A stretch of DNA of 64,000 nucleotides from Choricystis sp. odSpoLacu1 (GCA_958009055.1 OY253650.1:620001-684000); one strand, 5' to 3'; positions 33,701 to 44,990 are shown, counted from the stretch's first letter. The notes: a model not told the origin generated them from the letters alone. Program-made: numbers and translations.

Positions 33701-35259
33701 AACTCAGCAGGTGGGTCGGCGCCGTAGCGTGTGGAGGCGCGGAAGGAGGACAGGGGGGCGGGGAGGGAGGGCTCGCTCTCAAGCGTGACGGCCACAGCGT
33801 CGGACGGCGGTGGGTCATCGGGCTTGGACGCGCAACCGCTCTCTTGCTCTATCTTCTCGTCACCCTCATCAGCTTCATCAGGCGGCCAAAAGAAGGACGC
33901 GTTGGAGAATTCTATGCCGGTGGTGCCGTCGGGCATCGCGTCTGTGGCACCAGCATCCCTCTCCGGCAGCATCAAAAAGACCCCGATGCGGCGAGCCGAC
34001 ACTGCAGCGTTGCCCGCCTCCACCGCGGCAAAGGGGAGCAGGACGAGGGGGAGGCGCATGAGCGCAAACAGGGCTAGCGACGAAAACACGACGGCCGGGG
34101 TGAAGCGGGTGGGGGACACTGCGCCAAACGCGGCGAACGATGCCACCGCCGCGACCACGGGCGCGGCAAAGAGCAGCGTCTGCATGCTGACACGGAAAGG
34201 GACGGCGGAGCGCAAGGCACCCAGCTCAGCAGCACGGGCGGCGGCCACTTGGTCGGCTTGGGCGGTGGTCCAGCCATATAGTTTGAGCACCCGGATTCCT
34301 TGAATCAGTTGACCAACCAGCCGCACGCGCGTGTCGGTGTGCTGCAGCATGGCGCGGCGGGCGGCGGTGATGCGCGTGACGCAGGCGCCCGAGATGGGGC
34401 TGGAGACGACCATGACGGCGACACCGATCAGGGCGGACGGCCCCATCTGGCCCACCAGCAAGCCCAGCGCCGTGATCAGCAGCAGAGGAGCCGAAATGAG
34501 TTGCGCAGCAAAGGGATATGCAAACTGGGCGATGGTGGCGACGTCGGACGCACACAGCTGCACCAGGCGCCCCACATCGGTGTCCGGGCGGCGCCAGGCA
34601 GATGGGGACAGACGCCCCGCTTTCGCATACACAGCGGCAGTCAGCGCGGTCTTCACGCGCACCTGGATGCCCGCTGCAGCTCGAGACGAATGTGTGAACG
34701 CGAGCGCGCCCAGCAACGGCAACACAAACAGCAGGCCCGCGCACACGTACGCCGTGTGGGCCGACACAGCGGTCGCCGACTGCAGGTGCGTGATGATCGG
34801 CTTGAGTAGCAGGGGTGGGGCCAGGGAGAGTGCCGATTGAGTGACCTGCAGCACGACCACCGCGACCGCGGCCGCCGCGTCGACTGACAGCAGCGCCCCC
34901 ACCAGCGCGATGCCAGGCTTCCTCTCCGCTTTTTCCGCGCGCGCTGTCCAGGCCGCCTGGAACGCGGGCAGCGCGCCCGCGGTGGTGAGGCGGGGGGGGA
35001 GGCGCGGCACGTCCTCGAGCTTCAACGGAGGGTGGCGCCAGCCCTAAGGAAAAAGGGTGGTGTTGTAAGTTTGGTGCATCGCAAATCACACACTATACAC
35101 TCTCACACACTCTCTCTACCCACTCACCCGTTCCAGCACGCGCCCAAACCACCAGAACGTGAGCCAGGATGGCAGGTTGGGCAGGGGGCCGGGGACGACG
35201 GTAACCGGGGGTTGCCGGGGGAGCGTGGACGCGTCAGTGGTGGTGGTAGGGTCTGTCAT
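30727..35259 (-). CDS. ABCC-type (MRP) full ABC transporter
   Basis: Exon 1 (35259-35128, ending SWLTFWWFGRVLER) and exon 2 (35043-30727) give 1482 residues. The layout is TMD1-NBD1-TMD2-NBD2 without the extra N-terminal TMD0, as in MRP4/5-like members. NBD1 has Walker A GRVGAGKSS (about residue 522), IAYAAQQPWIANATLKENVL, LSGGQKARVALARA and YVLDDVLSAVD, with Asp in place of the catalytic Glu as usual for ABCC NBD1. NBD2 has GRTGSGKSS (about 1278), SVGQRQLLCVARA and VCDEATSSVDAEAD, a competent site. The linker between halves is long, polar and glycine-rich. Such pumps export glutathione conjugates and organic anions, at the vacuole or plasma membrane. Substrate cannot be told from sequence. 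TGA stop. Confidence 0.93.
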
Positions 35260-35448
35260 CTGTGCGCCGGTGTGTGTGTGTGGTGGAGGAGGAGGGGCCG
35301 GCGGGGAGGAAACGTGGCCCCGCAGATTCGGGTGACTCGGTTTTGCGTGGCGCCGTCCCAAAACACGCATCACTCTCTCTCGCGGCTTTGCGTGGCGCCT
35401 CCCCCACACACACGCGCGCGCCATCCACACACACACACACACACACAC
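35260..35448. promoter_or_regulatory. Shared upstream region of the ABCC gene and ORC5
   Basis: A 189-bp divergent intergenic segment. It ends in a CA microsatellite (35426-35449) that abuts the ORC5 ATG, and contains two copies of a GCGTGGCGCC-like sequence (about 35345 and 35389). Confidence 0.45.
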
Positions 35449-35449
35449 A
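35426..35449. repeat. CA dinucleotide repeat at the ORC5 start
   Basis: Twelve CA units in a row end directly in the ORC5 ATG, so the 5' leader of that mRNA is a microsatellite whose length may vary between strains. Confidence 0.9.
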
Positions 35450-37313
35450 TGCTCTCAATCGCCCCCACCCGCGAGGGCAAGCGCGGCAAGCGCCCCCCTC
35501 CCCCTCCCCCAGGCCACCACGCACCCGCCGCAGCCCTCGCCCGCCTGCGCGCGCGCTGGCCGTGCCGCGAGGCCCAAGTGACAGCCCTGGTGGCCGCCTT
35601 TGGTGGGCCGAGCGACCGGGGGCGGGCGGTGCTGGTGCACGGGCCTGGGGCGACGGGCAAGACGAGCATCGTGCGGTGCGTTTTTCGGTGGTTTCGGCGG
35701 GGGGCGCGGGGGGGCGTGCGCGCTCGCTCACTGGCCGCCGTTGTCACTGCGATACGTGCGTGGTAGATGCACACTGCGCACACTGCCAATTTGGCCGAAG
35801 GAGACGGAGCAGAGGCGTGAACTCCCGCCCCAACCGCGCTCCCATCAATCCCCTTTCCCTCCTCCAGTGACACGTTGCGCGAGCTCGGCCGCACCGCGGC
35901 CTACGTCCCCTGTTGCGAGTCGTCCCAAATGCGTTCTGTGGCGCGCGACATCGTGGACCAGTTGAAGGTGAGAGAGGAGAGGGAGGAAAGGCGCGGGCGG
36001 TGGGCGCCGTTTTTTTTTTTCGGTTCCGACGTCTCAACTCTCAACCCCTTCCCTCTTTCCTTCAGGGCGCCCGCCGCCGCAAGTGCCACCTGTATGCACG
36101 CGAGACCAAGGGCGACCACGTGGCCGACTTTCTGGACCAGCTGGCTGGTGAGTCGAGGAGGAGAAGAGGGGTGGGAAGAGGCTCACGGAAACAAACAAGC
36201 GCGCCTCACCCCACATCAACCCACAACCCAGCCATCGCCCCCGAGACCGGCCCCACCTGCTACGTCATCCTGGACGACGCCCATGCCCTGCCCGGCGCCG
36301 GCGCGGGCGCCGCTGAGATGGTGCGCGCCGTGGAAGCCGCCTGCGCCAACGTGTGTGTCGTTCTGATCGCCCCCGCCGGCTGGGCCACGGGAGCCTACGC
36401 GCGGGACGGGTGCGCCCTGCCCGCCCTGCCGTGCATCGAGTTTGGGGCGTACCGGCCGGAGGAGGCGGTGCGCGTGCTGGCGGCGGTGGGGCCGCAGCAG
36501 AGGGTGGGGAGCGGGGAGGACGGCGCACCTTCTGGACCCTCCTTTGAAGCCATGCTGCGGTCGTCCGTGGTGCCCACCTTTGGGCGCGACTGCGCCGACC
36601 TGGACTACCTGGCGGCCGTGGCGGCCTGGCTGTGGCCCATTTACAGCGCCCCGGGTGCTGATGGCGCACCCCGCTCCGACGCGGCTGCCGCCGCCGCCGT
36701 CCGCCCCGCTGTCGCCGCCGCCCGCCGCGCCCTGGATGCCGGCCTGCCCCTGCCCGAGTACGCAGTGGCGGGCAGCGGCAAGGGCGACGGCGACGCGGAC
36801 GCAGCGCCGGCCGCGCCCACCGCCGCCGCCGCGCCCTCGCACGGCCTCGACCTCGAACTCCCCTACACCGCCAAGTTTCTCCTCCTGGCCGCCCACCTGG
36901 CCTCCATCAACAAGGAGACGGGGGACAGGACCCTGTTTGACGCCACGTACCGGCCGCCCAAACGGCGGTTGACGGCGGCTGCTGCCGCGCGCAGCGGCGG
37001 CGCGACCGCGGCCGCCGCCGCGGCGGCAGTCCCCGCCGAACTAGCCACCTTCCCCGCAGAACGGCTGCTGGCCATCTTCTGGCACATCACATCCCGCGAG
37101 GGAGGCGCCCGCCCCGACCAGTCGGGCGACGTCATGGCCCAGGTGGCGTCGCTGGTGTCGCTGGGGCTGCTGGCACGCGAGCGGGGGGGCGAGGGTGCGC
37201 ACGGCGGCGCGCTGGATGCAGCCCGCTACTCGTCCCGCGTCCCGGCCGAGCTGGCGAGACGGGTGACGAGGAACGTGCAGCTGGATTTGGAGGCGTACAC
37301 TGTGGTGAACTGA
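35449..37313 (+). CDS. ORC5: ORC5, origin recognition complex subunit 5
   Basis: Exons 35449-35675, 35868-35967, 36066-36147 and 36232-37313 join in phase to 496 residues (human ORC5: 435). Walker A is GPGATGKTS (about residue 65), followed by ELGRTAAYVPCCES as in ORC5 (VN.VECFT), a Walker B of CYVILDDAHAL, and the ORC5-specific C-terminal block LPYTAKFLLLAAHLASINKE. The C-terminal part is interrupted by Ala/Asp-rich inserts. ORC5 is an ATP-binding AAA+ subunit of the complex that marks replication origins and loads MCM with Cdc6 and Cdt1. The ATG is chosen because the splice phases of all four exons agree. TGA stop, immediately repeated (TGATGA). Confidence 0.9.
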
Positions 37314-37425
37314 TGATGGAGTGTGTGGTGGGAGGGAAAGGTTGGGTGAAAAACTGAACAAAATCAAATTCGTTTGGAAAAAGAAAAACACGCCCCTCAC
37401 GGCGGCGCCGCCTCCACACAGCGCC

Positions 37426-37782
37426 ATGGCCTGGCCCGACACTCAGTGGCACGCCCTGGCCAACCAGCTGGGACTGGCCGTCCCCGGCTGGCCGGCCGCC
37501 CCGGCCGCTCCGACACCGACGCCTCCATTGCAGTCCGCCACCGACGCTGCCGCCCGCGCCAAGTGGGGCGCACCCCCGCCCAGGCGAAGTGACAACATCA
37601 GTGCGAAGCTGTCGCAGCAGAGCAGTGGGCGGCCGGTGCCTGGTGCACCACCCCCGATACCAGCGCACCCTCCGCCACGCCAGTGCCTTTTGGCTGCTTG
37701 TCCCGTCTGCGGCCAACCGTTTGGTCCCAGCGACGACACAGACGCCCACATGACCGCGTGCTTGGCAACAGTGTCGTTTTAG
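37426..37782 (+). CDS. Small protein with a C2HC (UBZ-like) zinc finger
   Basis: An intronless ORF of 118 residues starts MAWPDTQWHALANQLGL, has a proline/alanine-rich low-complexity middle and ends in CPVCGQPFGPSDDTDAHMTAC. The C-x2-C-x11-H-x3-C spacing matches Rad18/UBZ4-type ubiquitin-binding zinc fingers, but the finger alone cannot prove ubiquitin binding. It sits 112 bp after ORC5 on the same strand, so it could have its own promoter or be a downstream exon. It is the only gene I annotate in this window that ends with TAG rather than TGA. Confidence 0.55.
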   Translation: MAWPDTQWHALANQLGLAVPGWPAAPAAPTPTPPLQSATDAAARAKWGAPPPRRSDNISAKLSQQSSGRPVPGAPPPIPAHPPPRQCLLAACPVCGQPFGPSDDTDAHMTACLATVSF

Positions 37783-38098
37783 AGTGTGGAGAGAGTGCGT
37801 TTTAATTTTGATTTCGATGCAAAAGAAAAAAACAAAGCGTGTTTTTCTTTGGACGGTCTTTCATCTTGCACAGCAGCACTCACGAGGGCGCCGCTCAAAT
37901 CAGACCGCACACAAAGTGGGGGCAATGAAAAAGGGAGGGTGGGTAAGGAAGAAAGGAAAAGAAACACCGCCCAAAAAGAAAGGAAAAAACAGACACTCAC
38001 ACCGACGCCTTCTCTCTCGCGCGCGCCGCCGCCGGGGCTCCGCCCCCAGCCACCATCCACAAAAAGGAAATAAAAACTAACTTTCTTGTTTCGTGGGG
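37783..38098. other. Intergenic gap between convergent genes
   Basis: A 316-bp segment between the ends of the zinc-finger gene and casein kinase 1. It is unusually A-rich (AAGAAAGGAAAAGAAA-type tracts around 37940-37995) compared with its surroundings and contains no convincing ORF; it probably holds the two 3' UTRs. Confidence 0.6.
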
Positions 38099-40028
38099 TC
38101 ACCGCGCCGGTGCAGCAGCCGCCGCAGGCGCGCCCCCCTCGGGAGCGGTCGCCGACGGCCCCGCCGCGCCCGCACCACCCGCCGCTCCCGCCCCCGCCGG
38201 CCCAGCCGCCGCGGCGGCCGCCTGTTGGCGGTACTTGAGCACGGTCCAGTCGAAGACGTAGTCCCAGACGAAGCCTTCGCGCGCAAACAGGTCGCGAAAC
38301 AGTTTGCGCAGGTAGGCGTAGTCGGGTTTGTCGTCAAACCGCAGCGACCGCGCGTACTGGAAGTAGGTCGTAAACTCGGCGGGGAAGCCTTTGGTGAGGA
38401 CGTCGACGGGGGTCGCCATCTTGCGGTCTGAAATCTTGTCGTACTTTTGTTTCTTGGTGACCGCTTTCAGGCCCTGCCACGGCAGCGACCCCCGCAGAAA
38501 GTACATGAGCACGTACCCCAGCGACTCCACGTCGTCGCGTCGGGATTGCTCGATCCCCAGGTGGGTGTTGATGGAGGCATAGCGCGCGGTGCCGGTCAGG
38601 TTTTTGTTCTCGCGGTAGGGAATGTGGATGTGGGTGCGCGGATCGCGATACTTTTTGGCCAGGCCAAAGTCGATGATGTAGACCTAGAGAAGGTGGGTGG
38701 GGTGGATGGGTGTGGGTGTCGGCGGGGGTGGCAATGGCGGCACACGTTTCGTCTTCATCCATGTTTTTTTGTTTTCTTTTCTCTCTTACCTGGTTGGCCC
38801 GCTTGCCCAGCCCCATTAAAAAGTTGTCGGGCTTGATGTCGCGGTGCAGGAAGCCCTTGGAGTGAAAGTATTCGACCCGCGACAACAGTTGGTCGGCCAG
38901 CATGAGCGTCGTTTTGAGGCCAAAGCGGCGCCCGCAAAAATTGAACAAGTCTTCGAGGGAGGGGCCCAGCAGGTCCAGCACCATGACGTTGTAGTCGCCC
39001 TCGGTGCCGTACCAGCGAATGTTGGGGATGCCGGCTGCGTGGGGTGGAGGGTGGAGGAGTGGGCTGGAAACACGCGCACGCACACACAATCGATGCACCC
39101 GCCTTTCCGCCCCCCTAAACAAAACCACTCACGTCCGCCCTGCAGAATCTTGTACAGCTTGGACTCATACATGAGCTGGGGGTGGCGCGACCACTTCCAC
39201 TCCTGTTGGCGTGTGTGAGAGAGGGGAAATGGTGAGACCACAGTCTGTGTTGTTGTCGAAGACTCGTCCACCCTTCTCTTCTCTCTCTCTCCAACTCACC
39301 AGCTTGATGCCGACCTCCTCGCCCGTCTGCATGTGGGTGCCTGTGTGGGGAAAGGGGGGAGGTGGTGAGGGACCGCGGTCGGGAGGAAAAAAAAACACTG
39401 TGCAGGTGTGTGTCTGTGCTGGCATCGCGTCCCCTCCACCGCCTCTCTGCCTCCCTCCTGGCCCTGCCTCCTCGCCACCCCCACTCGCGCAGCCTGTGTA
39501 TAGACCGGCACGTGACAGGTGGCAGGGCCGGCGTGCCAGGGCGTGCAGGAGCGGCGGGCAACACACACAGAAAACCGTCACGCCTGGCAAAAAAACACAA
39601 AACGACGGCGGCGGCGGAGGGGACGCCCACCAAAAACCACGCTGCGCGTGCCCCACAGCTCCACGTACCCAGGTAGATGTCGCCAAAGGAGCCGCTGCCA
39701 ATCTTGCGGCCCAGGCGGTACCTCCTGCAGAGAGGGTGGTGGGGGGAGAGGAGGAGGGAAAAAAGGGGGTGAAACCCAGCGCGGTGGCATGGCTCGTGCT
39801 CGCGGCGTCCCCTCCGCGCCACCCCGCTGCCTCTGGCACCACGCCACCGCCCCATCGCCAGCTCACAGGCACAGCGTGACTGGCTGCAGGCGGCGAGAGT
39901 GGGGACAAGCCAGGCGCTCGGCGCGGCACAGCACACCCTCTCCTCCGCGCATCACCCCTGTTTTCACACACTCACCCGGCCACCGATATCGTGACCTGTT
40001 CCGGCGCGCGCGTCGAGGTCGACGCCAT
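38099..40028 (-). CDS. CK1: Casein kinase 1
   Basis: Six exons (40028-39976, 39724-39669, 39340-39300, 39202-39133, 39034-38790, 38683-38099) join in phase to 349 residues. The kinase starts [20 protein letters not shown] and carries [20 protein letters not shown], the catalytic loop [24 protein letters not shown] (DFG), the CK1-specific [20 protein letters not shown] in place of APE, and LPWQGLKA. The usual AIKL of strand 3 reads GIKL here. The tail is short and Ala/Gly-rich. CK1 kinases act in clock, vesicle and flagellar signalling in algae; which applies cannot be told. This gene has the highest intron density in the window. TGA stop. Confidence 0.95.
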
Positions 40029-40229
40029 GGTCGCCGGGACGCCGCTCGGACAGCAGCAGGTGCCGTGTGGGGGGGGGGGGAGGCCTGTGTCTTTCGGGGC
40101 ACGAGGCCCTCGCAAGAATACGCGGATGAGGAGAGTGGCCGCACTCGACAACGATTCGTCTCTCCCTTTCACGGCCGCCCGTGCGCGCCCTCCCCCGCAC
40201 CCAACTCCACACACCACCACCACCAAGCC
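40029..40229. promoter_or_regulatory. Shared upstream region of CK1 and eIF3h
   Basis: A 201-bp divergent gap containing a G12 run (about 40070-40081) and no TATA-like element. Confidence 0.45.
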
Positions 40230-41601
40230 ATGGCGGGCACCACCGCCCCCTCCTTCGCCGCCGCCGCCGCGGGCGCCACCGTGGACGACGCCCCGCTCGC
40301 GGGCGTGCGCCTGGACGCGCACGCGCTGCTCAAGATCGTGGCCCACGTCACCGAGCGCGCCCCGTCCCTGGTCACGGGGCAGCTGCTGGGGCTGGACGTG
40401 GGGTCCACGCTGGAGGTGACGGAAGCGTTCCCGTTCCCGGTGAGTGGGGAGGGAGAGAGTTGGCAAGGGGCGTCGATGCGCCGGTGTGAAGCGCGGTGGC
40501 TTGCACACGTCGCCGCCTTTGCTTTTGCTGGCGGGCCAGTGGGAGCCAGGCTCAGCGCACGGCGTGTGTTTGCAGGCCTGGTTGCTGATGACGAGGGGGC
40601 GCGCGTTGTTTTTGGAGGTCGAAAAACGTCTCCGATCGGCGGCTCACCTTTTCCTCCCCTCTTCCCTCCCTTCAGTCGCGCGGCGACTCTGGCGACGCGG
40701 GCGACGATGAGGACGGCCTCCAGTACCAGGTCGACATGATGCGCTGCTTGCGCGAGGTCAACGTGGACAACAACACGGTCGGCTGGTGCGTGGGAGAGGT
40801 GGTGGGAGGAAGGGCGGAGGGCAGAGGAGAGACGACGACGACGCTCACCCTCCCTCCTCACCCCGAACTAGGTACCAAACCGCCGTCATGGGAGCCTACC
40901 ACACCCTGGACCTCGTTGACACCTTCGCCGCCTACTCCGCCTCCATCGCGCGCTGTGTGTGCGTCGTCGTGGACGCCGACGCGGCGGCCGCGGGCGCGGG
41001 CGGCGCGGCACTCCGCGCCGTCAAACTGTCCGACGCCTTCCTGGCCGCCCACCGCAAGGCGGGCGGGTCGGCCGCGTCCCTGGGGTCGGCCGCCCTCAAG
41101 GCCGCCCGCGTGACGTGGCGGGACGTGTTTGTGGAACTGCCTGTGACCATTCACTCGTCCCCCCTCGCGCTTGCTCTGGCCGCCACCCTGTTCCCCGCGA
41201 TCGCGTCTCCCTCCACCACCATCGATGCCGGGGATGCTGAACGCCTGGCCCTGGGTCCCTGCCCCGCCACTGCTCGCACTGTGGCCCACGTGTCGGACTG
41301 CCTGGACGACCTGGGCGCTGAAGCGGGGCGCGTCTCCCAATACCACCGTGCCCTGGCCCGGGCTCAGCAGGCGGCTGCCGCGTTTGCGGCAAAACGGAGG
41401 CAGGAGAATGCGGCCCGGCGGGCGGCAGGGGAGCCTCCGTTGCCGGAGGAGGACCCGACCGCGCGCGCGCCGGCCGAGCCGTCGCCGGTGGATGGGTTCC
41501 TTGTCACTGCCCAAGTGGCCGCCTGCTGCGACCGGCTGGGGGCGGCGGCCGCGGGGGCGCTGGAGAAGTTGGCCATGTTCGAGGCGTTGGAGAAGGCGTG
41601 A
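40230..41601 (+). CDS. EIF3H: Translation initiation factor eIF3 subunit h
   Basis: Exons 40230-40439, 40676-40785 and 40872-41601 give 349 residues (human 352). The MPN domain starts VRLDAHALLKIVAHVTER, with GQLLGLDVGSTLEVTEAFPF, YQVDMMRCLREVNVDNNTVG and WYQTAVMGAY; it lacks the JAMM metal ligands, as expected for the structural MPN of eIF3h. The C-terminal half has [20 protein letters not shown], which is nearly the human [21 protein letters not shown], and the end LEKLAMFEALEKA. It is part of the eIF3 octamer core on the 40S subunit and, in plants, supports re-initiation after upstream ORFs. TGA stop, repeated. Confidence 0.95.
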
Positions 41602-41855
41602 TGAAGAGAGGAGCGTGTGTGCCTGTTTTTCCCTGTTTTTTGGTGTCAAAAAGTGATGCGACTCTGCTCTGTGTGTCTCCATTTCTTTGCTTCTCGTGCG
41701 AGGGAGTGGGGTTGTGAATTTCATTGGTTTGCACACACACGCACCGTGCGCGCTCGAAGCATTGAAAAAAATCAGGGGAGCCTGGGGGTCGAAAGAAAAA
41801 ACACAGAAACACACAAGAAAAAAACACACACCACACACCACCCACCCTCCCTCTC

Positions 41856-44424
41856 TCACCCCTCCACCATCTTGGCCTTCTTGTCCGACAACGCGTCGTG
41901 CGTCTTCTTCAGGTGGGCCTTGTAGTCGGTGATGGACCCCGGCCACTTGTCCACCTTGCCGCCCTCGACGACCCAGATTTCGTTGGCGACCTGCGAAATG
42001 AGGCGGAAGTCGTGCGACACCAGCACCATGCCACCGTCCCACTCGTTGATGGCTTTGGCCAGTGAGTCGATGCTCTCGATGTCCAGGTGGTTGGTGGGCT
42101 CGTCCTGTGGGTGGTGTGGGGGGGGGGGAGGGGGGGGGGGGGGGTGAGAGAGTCGGCACGAAAAAAAGAAAAAAGAATAAAACGCGCGCGCGCGCACACA
42201 CCACCATCCCTCTCCTCCCTCCCACCCACTCACCAACAACAGCATGTGCGGCTTGGACCGCGCCAGCCACGCAAACACGACGCGCGAGCGCAGCCCATCC
42301 GACAGCTGCTTCATGGGCAGCGTCTGCGCTTTGCCCGTGATGCCAAACCGGCCGACCGCCGACCGCGCAGCCTCCAGCGGGTGCCCAGGGAACTCGCGCA
42401 TCATGTACTCCAGCGGGTTTTCATCCGGGTTGAGCAGCTCGGTCAAGTGTTGGTGGTAGACGCCAATCTTGAGGTGGTTGTGGCGTTTGACCATGCCGTC
42501 CAGCGGGTCGAGATCGCCCGTCATCAGTTTCAGCAGTGTCGACTTGCCCGCCCCGTTGGGCCCCACAATCGCCACCCGGGAGTCGAGGTCGACGCCCAAG
42601 TCCACGTTGCGGTAGAGGACGGCGTCGGGGGAGTAGCCAAAGGCGACCTCCGTGAACTGCAGCACGGGTGGCGGCAGCTTGCCCACATTCTCAAACTTGA
42701 GCTTGACCACGGAATCGCGCTCCACCTTCTCCGTCAACCCCGCCCGCACCATCTTCTCCAGCGTCTTCTCCTTGGATTGGGCTTGGCGAGCCAGCTTGGC
42801 GGACCCGTGGCCAAACCTCGCAATGTATTCCTTCATATCGGCGATCTGGTCCTGCTCCCACTTGTACTTCTTCATTTGAGCATCCTCCAGCTCCGCACGA
42901 GTGCGTACGTACGTGTCGTAGTTGCCGCCGTACGGCTTGAGCTGCTTTTGGTGCATGTGGATGATGTTGGTGCAGACCCCGTTCATAAAGTCTTGTGAGT
43001 GGGAGACGAGAATCAGGATGCGCGAAAACTTGGCCAGCGTCTCCTCCAGCCACACGCACGCCTCCAGGTCCAGGTGGTTGGTGGGTTCGTCCAGGATGAG
43101 CATGGCGGGGTCGACAAACAGGGCGCGCGCGAGGGCGATGCGCATGCGCCACCCGCCGGAGAAGTCGCGTGTTTTCTTGGCCTGCATCGTTTTGGTAAAC
43201 CCCAGGCCGTGCAGAATCTGACCCGCCCGCGCCTCGGTTTGGTCGGATTCCAGCTTGTCCAGGCGTTCATAGATGTCGGCCAGGAGGGCCTGGGCTTCCG
43301 CGTCGTCGGACTCGACGAGGGCTTCGGCTTCGCGTTCCAGGCGCATGCGCATCTCGTCAACACTCATGACGGCTTCCAGGGCGGTCATGTCGGAGGCTTC
43401 GATCTCGCGGTCCAGGTAGTAGATGTCTGAGGGTGGGAGGTGGGGGTGGGTGGGTGAGGTGGGATGGTTGTGTGGCGCGGCGGCGTGTGATTTGGGTACC
43501 CCCCTCTTTCTTCCGATCTCACCAATGTGCTCAGGAATCGGGACCTCCCGGTTGCCCAGACACTTGAGCAGGCACGACTTGCCGCACCCATTGGGGCCGA
43601 TGAGGCCGTAGCGGCTGTGGGGGAGAGGGGAAGAGGGAGGGTTGGTTGTGTGGGGGGGGGACCGCGTCTCGAGTGGTGTGTGTCTCTCCTCCCACCCACA
43701 CACACCACACACAACACACTCACCGCCCGTGGTTGAGCTCCAGCTTGGCGTCGGTCAACAGCTCGTGACCGTGGAAGAGGAGGGTGAAGGACTCGAGGTG
43801 GACGTCGCGCGCCTGGGTGAGAAAAAAGGGGGAAGCGCGTCGGTTTTTGTGGTGCTGGAACGGTGTGCCTCTCCACCGCCAAACCCAGCGCGACCGATGT
43901 CTGGGCCCCGGACACGCCAATCGGGGCCGCTGCACATGCACGGCGAGCGTGGCAGGAGGGGGCGCGCCCGAGCGACGGCACAGCGCGCCCGACACACACA
44001 GCGACGGCTGTCAGAGCGCGCGTGCGCGCGCACCGCAATTGTGGGCGCCACTCACACCCGCACCCCCACACCCGCACCCCGCATCGAGGCGGGGGTGGCA
44101 GCGGCCACGCCAGGGGCGCACACCCGGGTGGGTGGACGCGCCTGCTGGCGTCAGCCGCCGACACAGCGCAGAGGGGACACGTTGCCGCTGAGTCCCCTTC
44201 CCTCCCCTCTCTCTCCTCACCTGCGGGTGCGACGTCAGCACGCACGTCACCGACCGCTCGCCCGCGTCTTCATCCCCCACGGCGGCGGCCGCCAGCTTGG
44301 TGGCCAGGCCGTCGACGCCGGGCGCCGCGGTGCTGCCGTCGTCGGAGCCGGCCAGCGACTTGGACGAGCCGACGAGGGACGCCTTCTTGGCGGCGGCCTT
44401 CTTCTTCTTGGCGTCGGACACCAT
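41856..44424 (-). CDS. ABCF2: ABCF2/ARB1-type ribosome-associated ABC ATPase
   Basis: Exons 44424-44221, 43812-43724, 43614-43523, 43426-42234 and 42104-41856 join in phase to 608 residues, starting [15 protein letters not shown] (a basic start as in human ABCF2). ABC1: [37 protein letters not shown]. The ABC-F linker contains [23 protein letters not shown]2: [41 protein letters not shown]. No membrane segments. ARB1/ABCF2 acts in 40S and 60S biogenesis and export and may bind the E site. The second signature has LSDGL instead of LSDGQ. The last intron splits the second Walker B just before DEP. TGA stop. Confidence 0.95.
42118..42144. repeat. G11-A-G15 tract inside the last ABCF2 intron
   Basis: On the coding (minus) strand this is a C15-T-C11 run that ends about 12 bp before the CAG acceptor, so it serves as an almost pure-C polypyrimidine tract. 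The plus strand has strong G-quadruplex potential. Confidence 0.85.
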
Positions 44425-44530
44425 TTGGGGAGGTGTGTGGGGTGGGTGTTGTTTGTTTTTTTTGGGCAGCCGACGAAAAGAATCGACGGCAAGAGTGAGG
44501 CCACACCGATTTTTCGCTCTCTTGCGCGCC
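44425..44530. promoter_or_regulatory. Shared upstream region of ABCF2 and SDHAF4
   Basis: Only 106 bp separate the two divergent ATGs, the tightest head-to-head pair here. It contains a T-rich stretch (about 44450-44462) and nothing else I can name. Confidence 0.5.
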
Positions 44531-44839
44531 ATGCTGGCCCACCTCTCGCGCCACCGCTCCCTCCACCTGCTGCGCAACCTGCGCGTTGCGTCGTCAACGT
44601 CGGCGTCCACGCCTGCCGCCTCCACCGCGTCGTCGCCGGAGGCCGCGCCGAAACAGCCAAAACTGGCAGACAGCGACGCAGCGTCGGTCGCGCCACCACC
44701 GCCCGCTGACGCCACCACCACCACGCCACCCGCCACCGGGGGCGCTCCACCAGGGGTGGCGGAGCATGGCGGCCCCCGGGGCGCTGAACCCACTCGGTTT
44801 GGGGACTGGGAGAAGGGGGGCAGGTGCAGCGACTTTTGA
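44531..44839 (+). CDS. SDHAF4: SDHAF4, succinate dehydrogenase assembly factor 4
   Basis: An intronless ORF of 102 residues. The first 25 residues (MLAHLSRHRSLHLLRNLRVA) are rich in Arg and Leu with no acids, a classical mitochondrial presequence. The C terminus GGPRGAEPTRFGDWEKGGRC plus SDF is the family signature (GGPxGxEPTRYGDWExKGRCxDF). In yeast and animals this factor binds flavinylated Sdh1/SDHA in the matrix and protects it before complex II is assembled. The middle is a variable Ala/Pro/Thr-rich linker, common in this GC-rich genome. TGA stop. Confidence 0.93.
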   Translation: MLAHLSRHRSLHLLRNLRVASSTSASTPAASTASSPEAAPKQPKLADSDAASVAPPPPADATTTTPPATGGAPPGVAEHGGPRGAEPTRFGDWEKGGRCSDF

Positions 44840-44990
44840 TTTCGTGCTTTCGTCAGCGGAGAGACAGGCCGCCGTGTACAGGCGGTGTGTAACACTTTGA
44901 CAGAAGAGAGGCAGGATGGAGAGCAAGACAGAGAGAGAGGATGGTTTGTGTTTCCCGTTTTTTGCACACTTCCCTCTCTCCCATACCCCT

